The notes under the pieces: model-generated
The model's input: the letters and a program-made list of their open reading frames with translations, nothing else
Told to the model about the DNA's origin: nothing
Databases searched by the model: none
Made by a program: the position numbers and the translations under genes
Shown here: piece by piece, positions 25,695 to 34,840 of the stretch
How the letters are laid out: each line of letters begins with the position of its first letter
Numbering within the stretch: position 1 is the first letter of the stretch
Source of the DNA: Halalkalicoccus tibetensis
GTDB taxonomy: Archaea; Halobacteriota; Halobacteria; Halobacteriales; Halalkalicoccaceae
Direction: 5' to 3'
NCBI RefSeq assembly: GCF_037996645.1
Contig: NZ_JBBMXV010000004.1
Span: 211,684-275,683, forward strand
DNA: 64,000 bases

Positions 25695-26405
25695 ATGGAG
25701 CTCGCGCCCCGCTTCGTCGGCCGGCTGGGGATCGCCGACGCGGTGACCGTCGGCAACGCCGCGCTCGGCTTCCTGGCGGCGGCGGTCGCGGCGGTCGACG
25801 TCCGGGTCGCGGCGCAGTTCGTCCTGCTTGCGGCAGTGCTCGACGGGCTCGACGGCGTGCTCGCACGGCGCTACGGCGGCACGCCGGCCGGCCCGCATCT
25901 CGACTCGCTCGCCGACGTCGCCTCCTTCGGCGTCGCGCCCGCCATGCTGGTGATCGCGGTCGCAGAGGACGCGGCCGAGGGCGCACCGGAGGCGGCCGTC
26001 GCCTTTGGGATCCCCGCGCTGTTCGTCGCGATGGCGGTCGTCCGGCTGGGGCTGTACACGGCCTACGACGCGGAACGGACGACGACGCTGGGCGCGCCGA
26101 GCACGCTCGCCGCGACGGCGCTGGGCGCGGCGGTGCTCGCGGGGGTCGAGGAGCCCGCTGCGGTGCTCGCGATCACGGCCGCGTTCTGTTATCTGATGGT
26201 CTCGCCGATCGAGTATCCCGACCTGCTCGCGCGCGACGCGCTGTTGATGGGGGTGATCCACGTGCTCGCGGTCGTGATCCCGGGCTTCCAGGGCGGGCTG
26301 TTCCCCGTCGCCCTGCTGACGCTCGCGCTCGCGTATCTCGTCCTCGGGCCGCGCTTCTACTGGGGGGAGGCCGAGCGGCGCCGCGAGGAAGGGAAACGCT
26401 CATAG
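25695..26405 (+). CDS. CDP-alcohol phosphatidyltransferase, probable archaetidylserine synthase-type
   Basis: Membrane enzyme that joins a CDP-activated lipid to a small alcohol in polar lipid synthesis. The protein is 236 residues with about six helices. The family motif is complete: D50-G51-x2-G54-x2-A57-R58-x7-G66-x3-D70-x3-D74 (LDGVLARRYGGTPAGPHLDS). The closest pattern (protein starting with a short soluble stretch, LDSLADVASFGVAPA) is the serine-type subfamily, so an archaetidylserine synthase is my best guess. A GTG at 25680 is an alternative start; the ATG at 25695 is preceded by GGGGGGT. It is followed 24 bases later by the HEAT-repeat gene. Confidence 0.85.
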   Translation: MELAPRFVGRLGIADAVTVGNAALGFLAAAVAAVDVRVAAQFVLLAAVLDGLDGVLARRYGGTPAGPHLDSLADVASFGVAPAMLVIAVAEDAAEGAPEAAVAFGIPALFVAMAVVRLGLYTAYDAERTTTLGAPSTLAATALGAAVLAGVEEPAAVLAITAAFCYLMVSPIEYPDLLARDALLMGVIHVLAVVIPGFQGGLFPVALLTLALAYLVLGPRFYWGEAERRREEGKRS

Positions 26406-26428
26406 GCCGCTCGGCCGGACCCCACTGT

Positions 26429-27877
26429 ATGAGCGAGGACGCCCCCGACGAGAACGAGGCGGCTCCCGAGGAGGAGCCCCCGGCGGACGACGAGGCGGCC
26501 GAACAGGAGGACGCCGAGCCGGAGCCAGAGCCCGATACCGAGGGCGAGAACGGTGAGGAGGTCGCCGAAGAGGAGGAAGACCCGGACGACGAAGGGGCCG
26601 ACGAGGAGGAAGGAGCTGACGAGGACGAGGCCAGCGAGGACGACGAAGGCGAGGAGGGCGACGACCTGCCCGTCGAGCCGCTGACCGAGGAGACGCTCAC
26701 CGAGCGCCTCGACGGCGCGGAGGCCGCCCTCGAGGAGGCAGAGACCGAGGACGACCTCGACGACGTCTCGGCGACGCTCGTCTCGATCGGCGACGACCTC
26801 GAGGAGGCCGACCTGCCCGAGCCCGACGAGGACGACGAGGACGCGGAAGACCCCCGTGAGGCCCTCGAGGAACGTCTCGACGGGCTCCAGGACGAGCTCG
26901 AAGAGCAGCGCGGCCCCTACAGCGAGGACGTCATCGAGGGGATCGAGGAGGCCGGAACGACCATCGACGAGACCCGCTGGACCGAGACGGGCGAGGCCGA
27001 GCTCGTCGAGCCCGTCGAGTCGTTCGTCGAGACCGTAAACGACGTCCTCGGGGTCCATCTCGGGCTCGGCGGCGAGGAGCCCGACGCTCTCGTTGCGATC
27101 CTCGAGTCGGCCGCAGTAGCGGTCGGCGACGCCGAGCTCCACCCCGACGAGGACGGCGAGGAGATCGCAACGCTGCTCGAGGCCGTCGAGGAGCTCCAGG
27201 CGGCGCTCAACGACGCCGAGGAGTGGGACGACCTCAGCACCCGCCAGAAGCTCGCCGCCCACGGCTTCTACGACGTGCTCGACCATCGCAAGGACTTCCC
27301 GCCCGAGTGGCACGCGCTCAAGGTCTACGAGAAGCGCGGCGAGCCCGAACCCATCCTGCTCGCGCTCGAGCAGCTCGGCTCGGAGTTCATGGAACGCCAC
27401 TGCATCGAGTCGCTCACCCGGATGGGCGACGAGGCGGCACTGGACGCGATGACCCAGCGCGCGAACAAGCGCGACAAGCCCGCGATCAAGGCGCTCGGGA
27501 AGATCGGCAGCGAGGAGTCCGTCGAGATGCTCTCGGAGTACATCGAGGGCGACAGCGACCCGAAGCTCCAGCTCGTGACGCTCAAGGCGCTCGGCGAGAT
27601 CGGCAGCGAGGAGGCCACCCAGGCCGTCGCCGACCGCTTGGTCGCGGACAACGACGAGGTCCGAAGCCGGGCGGCCCGCGCGCTTGGCCTGATCGGGGAC
27701 ACCCGGGCGATCGAGCCGCTCTCGGACCTCCTCGCCGACGACGACTCCGACACCGTGCGCGCGAGCGCCGCATGGGCGCTCAACCAGATCGGCACCGAGA
27801 AGGCCCTCGACGCCGTCGAGCCCTATGCCGACGACCGTGCGTTCCTCGTACAGGCCGAGGCCGAGAAGGTCGCCTGA
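26429..27877 (+). CDS. Acidic HEAT-repeat protein
   Basis: A 482-residue cytoplasmic protein. Residues 1-85 are almost entirely Glu/Asp/Ala/Pro, an intrinsically disordered acidic tail. The middle (85-275) has helical segments with acidic runs. The C-terminal ~170 residues contain several HEAT/PBS-lyase-type repeats (AIKALGKIGSEESVEMLSEY, TLKALGEIGSEEATQAVADR, AARALGLIGDTRAIEPLSDL, SAAWALNQIGTEKALDAVEP). Such repeats are scaffolds for protein binding. The partner is unknown. It probably shares a transcript with the preceding phosphatidyltransferase. Confidence 0.82.
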   Translation: MSEDAPDENEAAPEEEPPADDEAAEQEDAEPEPEPDTEGENGEEVAEEEEDPDDEGADEEEGADEDEASEDDEGEEGDDLPVEPLTEETLTERLDGAEAALEEAETEDDLDDVSATLVSIGDDLEEADLPEPDEDDEDAEDPREALEERLDGLQDELEEQRGPYSEDVIEGIEEAGTTIDETRWTETGEAELVEPVESFVETVNDVLGVHLGLGGEEPDALVAILESAAVAVGDAELHPDEDGEEIATLLEAVEELQAALNDAEEWDDLSTRQKLAAHGFYDVLDHRKDFPPEWHALKVYEKRGEPEPILLALEQLGSEFMERHCIESLTRMGDEAALDAMTQRANKRDKPAIKALGKIGSEESVEMLSEYIEGDSDPKLQLVTLKALGEIGSEEATQAVADRLVADNDEVRSRAARALGLIGDTRAIEPLSDLLADDDSDTVRASAAWALNQIGTEKALDAVEPYADDRAFLVQAEAEKVA

Positions 27878-27919
27878 CGGGGACGAAGCTTCTTATACGG
27901 GGACGGGGCCAACCGGGGC

Positions 27920-29533
27920 GTGCCCCGGTCGCGCCCCGCCGTCGCCGCTCGCCTGCTCGCTCTCGTTCTCCTGCTCGGTAGCGCTGCGGCTCTCGGAGCG
28001 GCCGCGACGGCCGATCCGTCCGAAACCACCATCGTCGAGGTCTATCCCAACACGAACCACGCGGGTAACGCCGGGGAGTACCTCGTCGTCGAGTTCCCCG
28101 ACGACGGCGACCTCGCCGAGTACTCGCTGACCGACGGCAAGACGACGACGCCGCTCGGCGACGATACCGTCTCGGGAGCCGTCGCGTTCAGTCGCGCGCC
28201 CGACCTCACTAGAGGGAAGGTCGCCCACCCGGTCTACGAGCTGCCCGAACACTTCGCGATGGCCTAGACCGGCGAGACCATCCGCCTCCAGCGCGACGGC
28301 CGGACTGTCGACGAGACCACCTACGAGAGCGCCTCACAGGGCGAGCGGTGGCTCCGGACCGACGAGGGATGGGGATGGGAAAAGCGCGGGGCGACCGACT
28401 TCGAGGCCCGCGACCTCCCCGCCGAGCGCGCGACGGGGTTCACCCTCCCCGACAGCCCCGAGGTCCCGCTCGACACCCTCGGGGATGCCGACGACCGGCT
28501 CTATCTCGGCGGCTACTCCCTCGAATCCGAGCGAACGGTCGAGGAGCTGCTCGCGGCCCATGACCGGGGCGTCGAAGTGCGCGTGCTCGTCGACGGCACG
28601 CCCGTCGGCGGCCAGAGCGAGACCGAGGCCGAGGCGCTCGACCGGCTCGCGGCGGCGGGCGTCGACGTCCGGGTGTTCGACGGACCCCCGACTCGATACC
28701 GGTTTCACCACCCCAAGTACGCCGTCGTCGACGATCGCGCGCTCGTCATGACCGAGAACTGGAAGCCCGCCGGCACGGGCGGGGCGTCGAGCCGCGGCTG
28801 GGGCCTCCTCGTCGAGGGAAGGGAGGTCGCCGACGAGCTGGCGACCGTCTTCGAGGCCGACGCGGGCTGGGAGGACACCGCCGCGTGGGACCGCTCGCTC
28901 GCCGGAACGTTGGTCGAGGCGGAGGCCGAAAGCGCCGGTTTCCCGGGCGAGTTCGACCCCGTGACGGCCGAGGTCGACTCGGTCCGACTGGTGGTCGCGC
29001 CCGACAACGCCGAGGAAGAGACGCTCTCACTACTCGCAAGCGCCGAGGAGTCGATCCTGGTCAAGCAGCCGACGATCGCCGACGACCACGCGTTCCTCCG
29101 GGAGGTCGTGGCGGCGGCCGAACGGGGCGTCGAGGTCCGGGTCCTGCTCGACTCGACGTGGTACGTCGAGGACGAAAACGAGGAACTCGTCCGCTGGCTC
29201 GACGATCAGGCCGAGTCGGGCGGCCTCCCGATCGAGGCCCGGCTGGTCGAGCCCGACGGCTTCGAGAAGCTCCACGCGAAGGGGATCGTCGTCGACGACC
29301 GGACCACGATGGTCGGGAGCATCAACTGGAACGCGAACTCGGTGGAGAACAACCGGGAAGTGGCGCTGATCGTCGAGAGCGAGGCGATCGCGAGCCAGTT
29401 CGCCGCGGTCTTCGAGGCCGACTGGGCGGGCGAGGACGGTCGCTGGTCGTTCCCGGTCGGAGTCGGCCTCGGGGTCGCCGCCGCGGCCGCCGGCGCCGTC
29501 CTGGTCGGGTCGCGGCTGGTCCGCTTCGACTAG
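27920..29533 (+). pseudogene. Phospholipase-D-like secreted protein interrupted by one in-frame TAG
   Basis: Reading across a single TAG at 28265-28267 gives one 537-residue protein in an unbroken frame: signal peptide (hydrophobic ~12-30), a lamin-tail-like beta domain (STTIVEVYPNTNHAG region to ~115), then two PLD modules with HxKxxxxD motifs H264-P-K266...D271 and H452-A-K454...D459, and a C-terminal membrane helix (about 512-532). Both catalytic HKD motifs are intact and the downstream part shows no decay. So the stop is a recent nonsense mutation, a sequencing error or a readthrough site. Without readthrough, the downstream part could restart at an internal codon but without its signal peptide. 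It converges on recJ with a four-base overlap. Confidence 0.75.
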
Positions 29534-31428
29534 CGATCGGTGACCGTCTCGGCGCTCGAGAGCGCCTCGTCGATCTCCGCGTCGCCCATCTTCTCGACCA
29601 GCGCGTCGAGCACTTCCTCGCGCATGCCCGCGACGAACTTGATCGACCCGACGACCAGATGGCCGCCGCCGGCGACGCCGGCGCCGTCGATCTCCTCGAC
29701 GAGTTCGCTCACCATTCGGGGGATGTCGAGGCGCACGCCGTCGGACCGGAGGACGGCGAAGTCGGGACCGTAGCCGATCGTGATGACGGGGTCGCCCGTC
29801 TCCTCGACGACCCGGTCGTGGATCTCGCCGGTGGTCGTGCCGGGTGCGGGGAACGTGAAGCGGTGGGCGTGGTTCTCGACGTCGATCCGACAGAGGTGTG
29901 CACCGTTGTCTAAGCGCTCACGTTCGACGTGGGGCATCGCGGCCTCGAGCTGTTCGTCGATGTCGCGCCGGGCGCGCTCGGCGAGGAACGAGACGAGCTC
30001 GGCGTGACGGTCGGTGTCGCTGCCGACGTCGAGCACGTCGGCGATGAGCGACCGGCCGGCGCTGTAGCGCAGCCAGTGGGCGGCGTAGTCGAGCGCCTCG
30101 CTGACGTCCCGGAGCTCGTTCTCGTCGTAGCCCTCCTCGCGGGCCAGCTCGAGGTAGTCGTCCATCGCGTCGGCCTTCGAGCGGTCGGCGATGCCCGCGA
30201 CCGCGGGGACGTGCCGGAGCTCGTCGGTGATCGTCGGGTCGATCATCCGCGCGAGCTCGACACAGAGCATCCCCGTGGTGATGCGGTAGTCCTCGCCGTG
30301 GAGATACGGGTTAACGTGGGCCGCGAGCAGCTCCTCTACGGCCTCCGGGTCGGGGTGGTGGTGGTCGACCGCGGCGATCGGGATGTCGTAGTGGGCCAAC
30401 GTCTCGTAGGCCGGAACGTCCTCCTCGGTGCTCCCGTTGTCGAGCATCAACAGGAGGGGGAGCTTCTGGCCGTGGCGCGCCCGATCGCCGAGCGCGTAGT
30501 TGAGATCGCGCGTGGCGTCCTCCATCTCGTAGAAGGGCGCCTTGCTCGGCAGCCGTTTGAGGAGGTGCTGGGCTGCGTCGGGGTCCTCGTGGGTCGCCTC
30601 GATGAACCGCTCGATCGCGAGCGCGACGGGGACGGCGGCGCACATCCCGTCGCCGTCGGCGTGATGACGCATCCGGATGGGACGCCCCTCCAGAACCATC
30701 CGCCGGATCAGCCGCGCGACCTCCTCGAGTCCCGAGAGCATGGGTTCGAGGGCGTCCCACTCGATCAGCGGGTCGATCCCGTGGGGTTCGGATCGCTCCG
30801 CGAGGGCCTCGGCGAGGCGGTCCTCGGCGGCCGTCCTCGTCTCGCCCTCGAGCGTCGATAGCTCCTCGACCTCGACCTGTAGGGCGCCCTCGCGCTCCTC
30901 GACGCCTCCCGAGACGTGGACGAGGTCGCCGACCTCGATCTCGGGATGCGACCGAACGCCCGCCCCCTCGAAGGCCGTACAGGGGACGACGCCGTTCTCG
31001 TCGCGGACCTGAAAGATCGTCGGGCCGCCGGTCTGTTTGATCTGGACGACCTCGCCCTCGAGATGGACCGACTCGCCCGTGGCGAGGTCGCTGGTCTGGG
31101 TGGTCTCGTAGCTGTGTTCGATCTCCTTGGTCCTCGCCGATTCGGGGTCGATCGGGGCCGGCGAGAAGGCGATATCGCCGTTCTCGCGGACCTGATCGAG
31201 CGTGACGACCAGCCGGTCGCCGACCTCGTAGTCGGCGTCGCCCTCGAGCGTCGATTCGTGGACGAGACCGGAGACTTCCTCCGAGAGATCGACGAAGACG
31301 CCGTATTCGACCACGCCATTGACCGTCGCGAGATAGGGAGTGTCGGGATCGAGGTCCTCGACCGTACACGCTGCACGGAGCTCATAGACGACTTCGTCGT
31401 CGCCCGCGAGCTCAGAGTTCGCTGTCAT
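29530..31428 (-). CDS. RecJ-like DHH family exonuclease with S1 and OB domains
   Basis: Probable single-strand-specific nuclease or phosphoesterase of the archaeal RecJ family. The protein is 632 residues. Domains are S1 RNA-binding (about 25-85, GVVEYGVFVDLSEEVSGLVH), an OB-fold (about 105-190), a DHH domain with the metal motifs MRHHADGDGMCAAV (about 252) and AVDHHHPDPE (about 355), and a C-terminal DHHA1 with GGGHLVVGS near 598. The DHH ligands look complete, so activity is expected. Haloarchaea carry several paralogs of this architecture. It is divergent from the JAMM-ribL pair. Confidence 0.88.
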   Translation of the reverse strand: MTANSELAGDDEVVYELRAACTVEDLDPDTPYLATVNGVVEYGVFVDLSEEVSGLVHESTLEGDADYEVGDRLVVTLDQVRENGDIAFSPAPIDPESARTKEIEHSYETTQTSDLATGESVHLEGEVVQIKQTGGPTIFQVRDENGVVPCTAFEGAGVRSHPEIEVGDLVHVSGGVEEREGALQVEVEELSTLEGETRTAAEDRLAEALAERSEPHGIDPLIEWDALEPMLSGLEEVARLIRRMVLEGRPIRMRHHADGDGMCAAVPVALAIERFIEATHEDPDAAQHLLKRLPSKAPFYEMEDATRDLNYALGDRARHGQKLPLLLMLDNGSTEEDVPAYETLAHYDIPIAAVDHHHPDPEAVEELLAAHVNPYLHGEDYRITTGMLCVELARMIDPTITDELRHVPAVAGIADRSKADAMDDYLELAREEGYDENELRDVSEALDYAAHWLRYSAGRSLIADVLDVGSDTDRHAELVSFLAERARRDIDEQLEAAMPHVERERLDNGAHLCRIDVENHAHRFTFPAPGTTTGEIHDRVVEETGDPVITIGYGPDFAVLRSDGVRLDIPRMVSELVEEIDGAGVAGGGHLVVGSIKFVAGMREEVLDALVEKMGDAEIDEALSSAETVTDR

Positions 31429-31520
31429 TACGGCCCCTTTTGGGGGCGCCCGGTTTAACCGTTATCAAGCGCGCTCGGGGTTTCGCAACCGTTAGTACGC
31501 GCCGGCGGCCAGACGTGGGT

Positions 31521-32033
31521 ATGGGACTGTTCCGGTCGCTGTTCCGATCCAGCGAGATCATCGGCATCGCGGCCGACACCCTCGACTTCGCGCTCTCGGC
31601 CTCGGAGGAGACCCACCCCGACGAGTACATGGGGATGCTCCGGGGCGAGGACGCCCGCAAACTCGGGCTCGATCGCGACGGCACCGTCGTCACCGACGTG
31701 CTCGTGATTCCCGGGACCGAATCCGGCCCCACCAGTGCGACCGTGAAAACGAACATGATCCCCAACGACCTCTCTGGGGTCGGCTCGATTCACTCGCATC
31801 CCAACGGCGTCCTCGAACCCAGCGACGCCGACCTACGCACCTTCGGCAGCGGCTCGGTCCACGTCATCATCGGCGCACCCTACCGGCGGAACTGTTGGAA
31901 GGCGTTCGACTCGAAGGGCGAACCCCGCGAGCTCGACGTTCTCGACGTCTCGCTGCCCGAGGAGCGCTTCTTCGACTTCGACCAGCAGGACATCGACCGC
32001 GAGCTCAAGGAGGAGGACCGCCGGCGATGGTGA
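31521..32033 (+). CDS. JAMM/MPN metalloprotease (desampylase-like)
   Basis: Probable zinc isopeptidase that removes ubiquitin-like SAMP proteins, as shown for a haloarchaeal JAMM family member. The protein is 170 residues. The catalytic JAMM set is complete: Glu35, then H91-S-H93-P-x6-P-S101-x2-D104 ([15 protein letters not shown]). The N-terminus ([20 protein letters not shown]) carries a family-like leader before the MPN fold. The ATG at 31521 follows GTGGGT. It overlaps the ribL start by seven bases, so the two are co-translated. I recall this pair being conserved in Haloferax relatives, where the protein is the second JAMM paralog. The substrate here is inferred. Confidence 0.85.
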   Translation: MGLFRSLFRSSEIIGIAADTLDFALSASEETHPDEYMGMLRGEDARKLGLDRDGTVVTDVLVIPGTESGPTSATVKTNMIPNDLSGVGSIHSHPNGVLEPSDADLRTFGSGSVHVIIGAPYRRNCWKAFDSKGEPRELDVLDVSLPEERFFDFDQQDIDRELKEEDRRRW

Positions 32034-32455
32034 GGGCGCTCGCACAGGGCACCTTCGACCTCCTGCATCCCGGCCACGTCCACTACCTCGAGGAGGCCGC
32101 CCGGATGGGCGAGGAACTGCACGTCATCGTCGCTCGGAGTGCGAACGTCACCCACAAGGACCCCCCGCTGCTCGACGGCCGCCAGCGCCGGGACATGGTC
32201 GGGGCCCTGGAGGCCGTCGACCGCGCCCACCTCGGCCACGAGTCGGACATCTTCGCCCCCATCGAGCGGATTGACCCCGACGTGATCGTGCTGGGCCACG
32301 ACCAGCACCACGACGAGGCGGCGATCGAGCGCGCGCTCGCCGACCGGGGGATCGACTGCGAGGTGCGCCGGGCCTCCCCGCGCGAGCCGGCCCATGACGA
32401 CGAACTGCTCTCGACGGGCCGGATCATCGACCGGATCCGCGAGCGGCGCTGCTAA
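32027..32455 (+). CDS. ribL: FAD synthase (FMN adenylyltransferase) RibL
   Basis: Archaeal enzyme that transfers AMP from CTP/ATP-type donors to FMN to make FAD. The protein is 142 residues of the nucleotidyltransferase cytidylyltransferase-like fold. The nucleotide-binding motif H14-P-G-H17 sits in [17 protein letters not shown], and the second motif [11 protein letters not shown] lies at the C-terminus. The start at 32027 overlaps the JAMM gene's last codons. A T6 terminator follows six bases after the stop. Confidence 0.9.
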   Translation: MVRALAQGTFDLLHPGHVHYLEEAARMGEELHVIVARSANVTHKDPPLLDGRQRRDMVGALEAVDRAHLGHESDIFAPIERIDPDVIVLGHDQHHDEAAIERALADRGIDCEVRRASPREPAHDDELLSTGRIIDRIRERRC

Positions 32456-32460
32456 CGGAC

Positions 32461-32466
32461 TTTTTT
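32461..32466 (+). terminator. T6 archaeal terminator after ribL
   Basis: A run of six T residues begins six bases after the ribL stop codon in otherwise GC-rich DNA. That matches intrinsic archaeal termination, which depends on T-runs. Confidence 0.55.
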
Positions 32467-32527
32467 ATCGGAGGTCCTCACTCACTTCGTTCGCTCGAAC
32501 CCCCGACAAAAACCTCCACTAAAAAGG

Positions 32528-32550
32528 CCGGCGCGGCGGAGCCGCGCCGG
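32528..32550. repeat. Perfect 10-bp inverted repeat
   Basis: CCGGCGCGGC (32528-32537) and GCCGCGCCGG (32541-32550) are exact complements around a 3-base loop, preceded by A5. It lies in the ribL to 32624 gap. It has no T-run after it on the + strand; on the - strand the A5 becomes a T5, so it could terminate - strand transcripts. Confidence 0.6.
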
Positions 32551-32623
32551 GCCGCCACCACCATGATCAGCCAGTTCTCGGTTTCGGTGATACGTTGAAG
32601 TGGCTGCCGAGCCTACTACCACC

Positions 32624-32800
32624 ATGTTCCGAGCCATCCTCCCCGAAGGCGAGTTCGACTGTGAAAGCTACGAGCAGACCGATCAGGGCGTCGAGCTCTA
32701 CACGGGGGACGGGGAGCTGATCGCGTTCGTCCCCTACGCGAACCTCGTCGCGATCCTCAACGAGGAGGTCGAGTCGGCCGACGATCGATCGGTCTTCTAG
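32624..32800 (+). CDS. Small conserved haloarchaeal protein, 58 residues
   Basis: A short acidic soluble protein starting MFRAILPEGEFDCESYEQTD. The pattern of alternating hydrophobic strands (VELYTGDGELIAFVPYANLV) suggests a small beta-barrel-like fold. It resembles short haloarchaeal proteins of unknown function, and it converges on purM with a four-base overlap. No motif points to a role. Confidence 0.7.
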   Translation: MFRAILPEGEFDCESYEQTDQGVELYTGDGELIAFVPYANLVAILNEEVESADDRSVF

Positions 32801-33789
32801 AGCGAGAGTCCGCGGATCGCGACCGCCTCACCCTCCTCGACGCGGCCGATCACCCGGCCGTCGGTCCCCTCGGCGAGCGCCTCGGCCGCCCCCTCCTCGG
32901 GGACCGCCGCGACGAATCCCGTCCCCATGTTGAACGTGCGGTGCATCTCCTCGTCGGAGACCCCCGCCGACCGAACGAACTCGAAGACCGGCTGGGCCGG
33001 GTAGGGGTCGTCGATCTCATAGCGAAGATCGCCGAGGCGCTTGAGGTTCGTCCACCCGCCGCCGGTGATATGGGCCGCACCGCGGACGCCGTGTGATCGC
33101 ATCGGCTCCAAGAGATCCGTATAGAGGCGGGTGGGCTCCAGCAACGCCTCGCCGACGGTCTCGTAGCCGTCGTGGGGGAACGGGTCGTCGTAGCCCCCCT
33201 CGCGGGTCGCGGCCTCGCGGGCCAGCGTCAGCCCGTTGGAGTGGATTCCCGACGAACGCCATCCCACGAGCGTGTCGCCCGGCTCCGCGCTCCCCTCGAA
33301 GACCGCGTCCTTGGGCGCGAGGCCCGCGCAGGTGCCCGCGAGGTCCAGTCCCCGAACGACCTCGGGCATCACGGCCGTCTCGCCGCCGACCAGCGCGAGG
33401 CCAGCTTCCTCGGCACCCGCCGAAAGCCCCTCGCCGACCTGTTCTGCGACCCCCTCGTCGGGCTCGTCGACCGCGATGTAGTCGACGAACGCGACCGGCT
33501 CGACGCCGGCGGCCACGAGGTCGTTCGCGTTCATCGCGATGCAGTCGATCCCGATCGTCGAGTAGTCGTTGAGGGCTTCGGCGACCAGCAGTTTCGTTCC
33601 CACGCCGTCGGTCGCGAGCGCGAGGTACCGGTCGCCGATGTCGAGCAGGCCCGCGTAGTCGCCCTCGCTCTGGCCGACCGCCGAGACCAGCGCCGCCGTC
33701 GCGGCCTCGCTGTCGGCGATGTCGACGCCGGCTCCCGAATAAGTGAGCTCCCCGTCGGCGCCCGCGTCCGTGTCCTCGTTCTCGCTCAT
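32797..33789 (-). CDS. purM: Phosphoribosylformylglycinamidine cyclo-ligase
   Basis: Fifth step of purine synthesis: closes the imidazole ring of FGAM to AIR using ATP. The protein is 330 residues, the expected length. Landmarks are the N-terminal TYSGAGVDIADSE, the glycine-rich LATDGVGTKLLVAEAL (about 60-76) with the catalytic-site Asp, and ALVGGETAVMPEV near 142. GWRSSGIHSNGLTLAR lies near 180. A frame extends nine codons upstream; MSENEDTD at 33789 is the natural start. No other pur genes are near, which is usual in haloarchaea. Confidence 0.95.
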   Translation of the reverse strand: MSENEDTDAGADGELTYSGAGVDIADSEAATAALVSAVGQSEGDYAGLLDIGDRYLALATDGVGTKLLVAEALNDYSTIGIDCIAMNANDLVAAGVEPVAFVDYIAVDEPDEGVAEQVGEGLSAGAEEAGLALVGGETAVMPEVVRGLDLAGTCAGLAPKDAVFEGSAEPGDTLVGWRSSGIHSNGLTLAREAATREGGYDDPFPHDGYETVGEALLEPTRLYTDLLEPMRSHGVRGAAHITGGGWTNLKRLGDLRYEIDDPYPAQPVFEFVRSAGVSDEEMHRTFNMGTGFVAAVPEEGAAEALAEGTDGRVIGRVEEGEAVAIRGLSL

Positions 33790-33887
33790 GGCCGAGTGCG
33801 CGCGCGGTGCGGCCAAAAGCCCACCGTTTCGCCCCTCGAGCCCCCGCTCCCGATACGCGTTTGCGTCCCGACGCCCTACGCTCCCCC

Positions 33888-34805
33888 ATGGGACGCCGCA
33901 CGCTCGCCACCCTGCTCGGGCTGTTCGTGCTGGCGGGGTATCTCGCGGCCGCCTACCTCCTCTACCGCGGCCTGGTCACGATTCTCGGGGCGATCGACCC
34001 GCTCACGCTCCTCGTGGCGCTGCTCGCCGGCACCCTCCTCTCGGGCTATCTGAGCTACCGCTTCGGCACCCGGGGGCTGCTCCGGAGCCTCGATTCGCGA
34101 CCCCTCGAACGTGCACAGGCACCCTGGCTCCACCGCCGGATCGACGCGCTCGCCGGGTCGATGGCCCTCGAGCGCCCGGACGTGTTCGTGGCGTCGCTCG
34201 GCGCGCCCAACGCCCTCGCGATGGGCAGCTCCCGACGGGGCGCGCTCGTCCTCGACGTCGGGCTCGTCCGGCTGCTCGACGCCGACGAGCTGACCGCGAT
34301 CGTCGCCCACGAGCTCGCACACCTCGAGAGCGACGACGGGCTCGTCCGTACGCTGGTCTACGCGTCGGTCCAGACCCTGCTGGGCGCCGCGCTCGTCGTC
34401 GCGGCACCGTTCGCGCTCGCGCTCACCGGCGTCGGCCACGGGCTGGCGCTGATCACTGGTTGGCGGGAGAACCCGGCTCTCAGGATCCGGGCGGCGCTCG
34501 GCGCTGCGGTCGGCCTGGTCGTCCTCCTGGTGGCGGCGCTCGCCCGGGCCCGCTCGCGCCGGCGCGAGATCGCCGCAGACGACCGCGCGGCGGAGGTAAC
34601 CGATGACCCGCTCGCGCTCGCGCGGGCGCTACGCAGGATCGAACACGCCTCACAGCCCCGCGTGGGCCCGTTTCGGATCCCCGTCGAACACGAGGAGAGG
34701 CCGATCGAGCGGGTGCTCTCGACGCATCCCTCGACGGACGAGCGCGTCGAACGGCTGGCCGAAAGCGCTCGCGGGAGGACGGGACGGCGGGTGCGAATCG
34801 AATAG
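33888..34805 (+). CDS. M48 family (HtpX-like) membrane zinc metalloprotease
   Basis: Membrane-embedded protease that probably degrades misfolded membrane proteins. The protein is 305 residues. Two N-terminal helices (about 5-28 and 38-57) are followed by the peptidase domain with the zinc motif H141-E-L-A-H145. Two more helices lie at about 158-182 and 198-222. The third-ligand region is RRREIAADDRAAEV. The C-terminal IERVLSTHPSTDERVERLAE is a standard M48 signature. The last codons and stop lie in a tandem 25-bp duplication (34789-34840). Confidence 0.9.
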   Translation: MGRRTLATLLGLFVLAGYLAAAYLLYRGLVTILGAIDPLTLLVALLAGTLLSGYLSYRFGTRGLLRSLDSRPLERAQAPWLHRRIDALAGSMALERPDVFVASLGAPNALAMGSSRRGALVLDVGLVRLLDADELTAIVAHELAHLESDDGLVRTLVYASVQTLLGAALVVAAPFALALTGVGHGLALITGWRENPALRIRAALGAAVGLVVLLVAALARARSRRREIAADDRAAEVTDDPLALARALRRIEHASQPRVGPFRIPVEHEERPIERVLSTHPSTDERVERLAESARGRTGRRVRIE

Positions 34806-34840
34806 TCACTCAAACGGGTGCGAATCGAATAGTCACTCAA
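34789..34840. repeat. Tandem duplication of 25 bp spanning the M48 stop codon
   Basis: The 25-bp unit beginning GGGTGCGAATCGAATAGTCA occurs at 34789-34813 and again, identically, at 34816-34840, separated by two bases. The first copy holds the M48 C-terminus and stop. The second holds the C-terminal codons of the convergent Mrr-like gene on the - strand. Perfect identity implies a recent slippage event. Confidence 0.9.
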
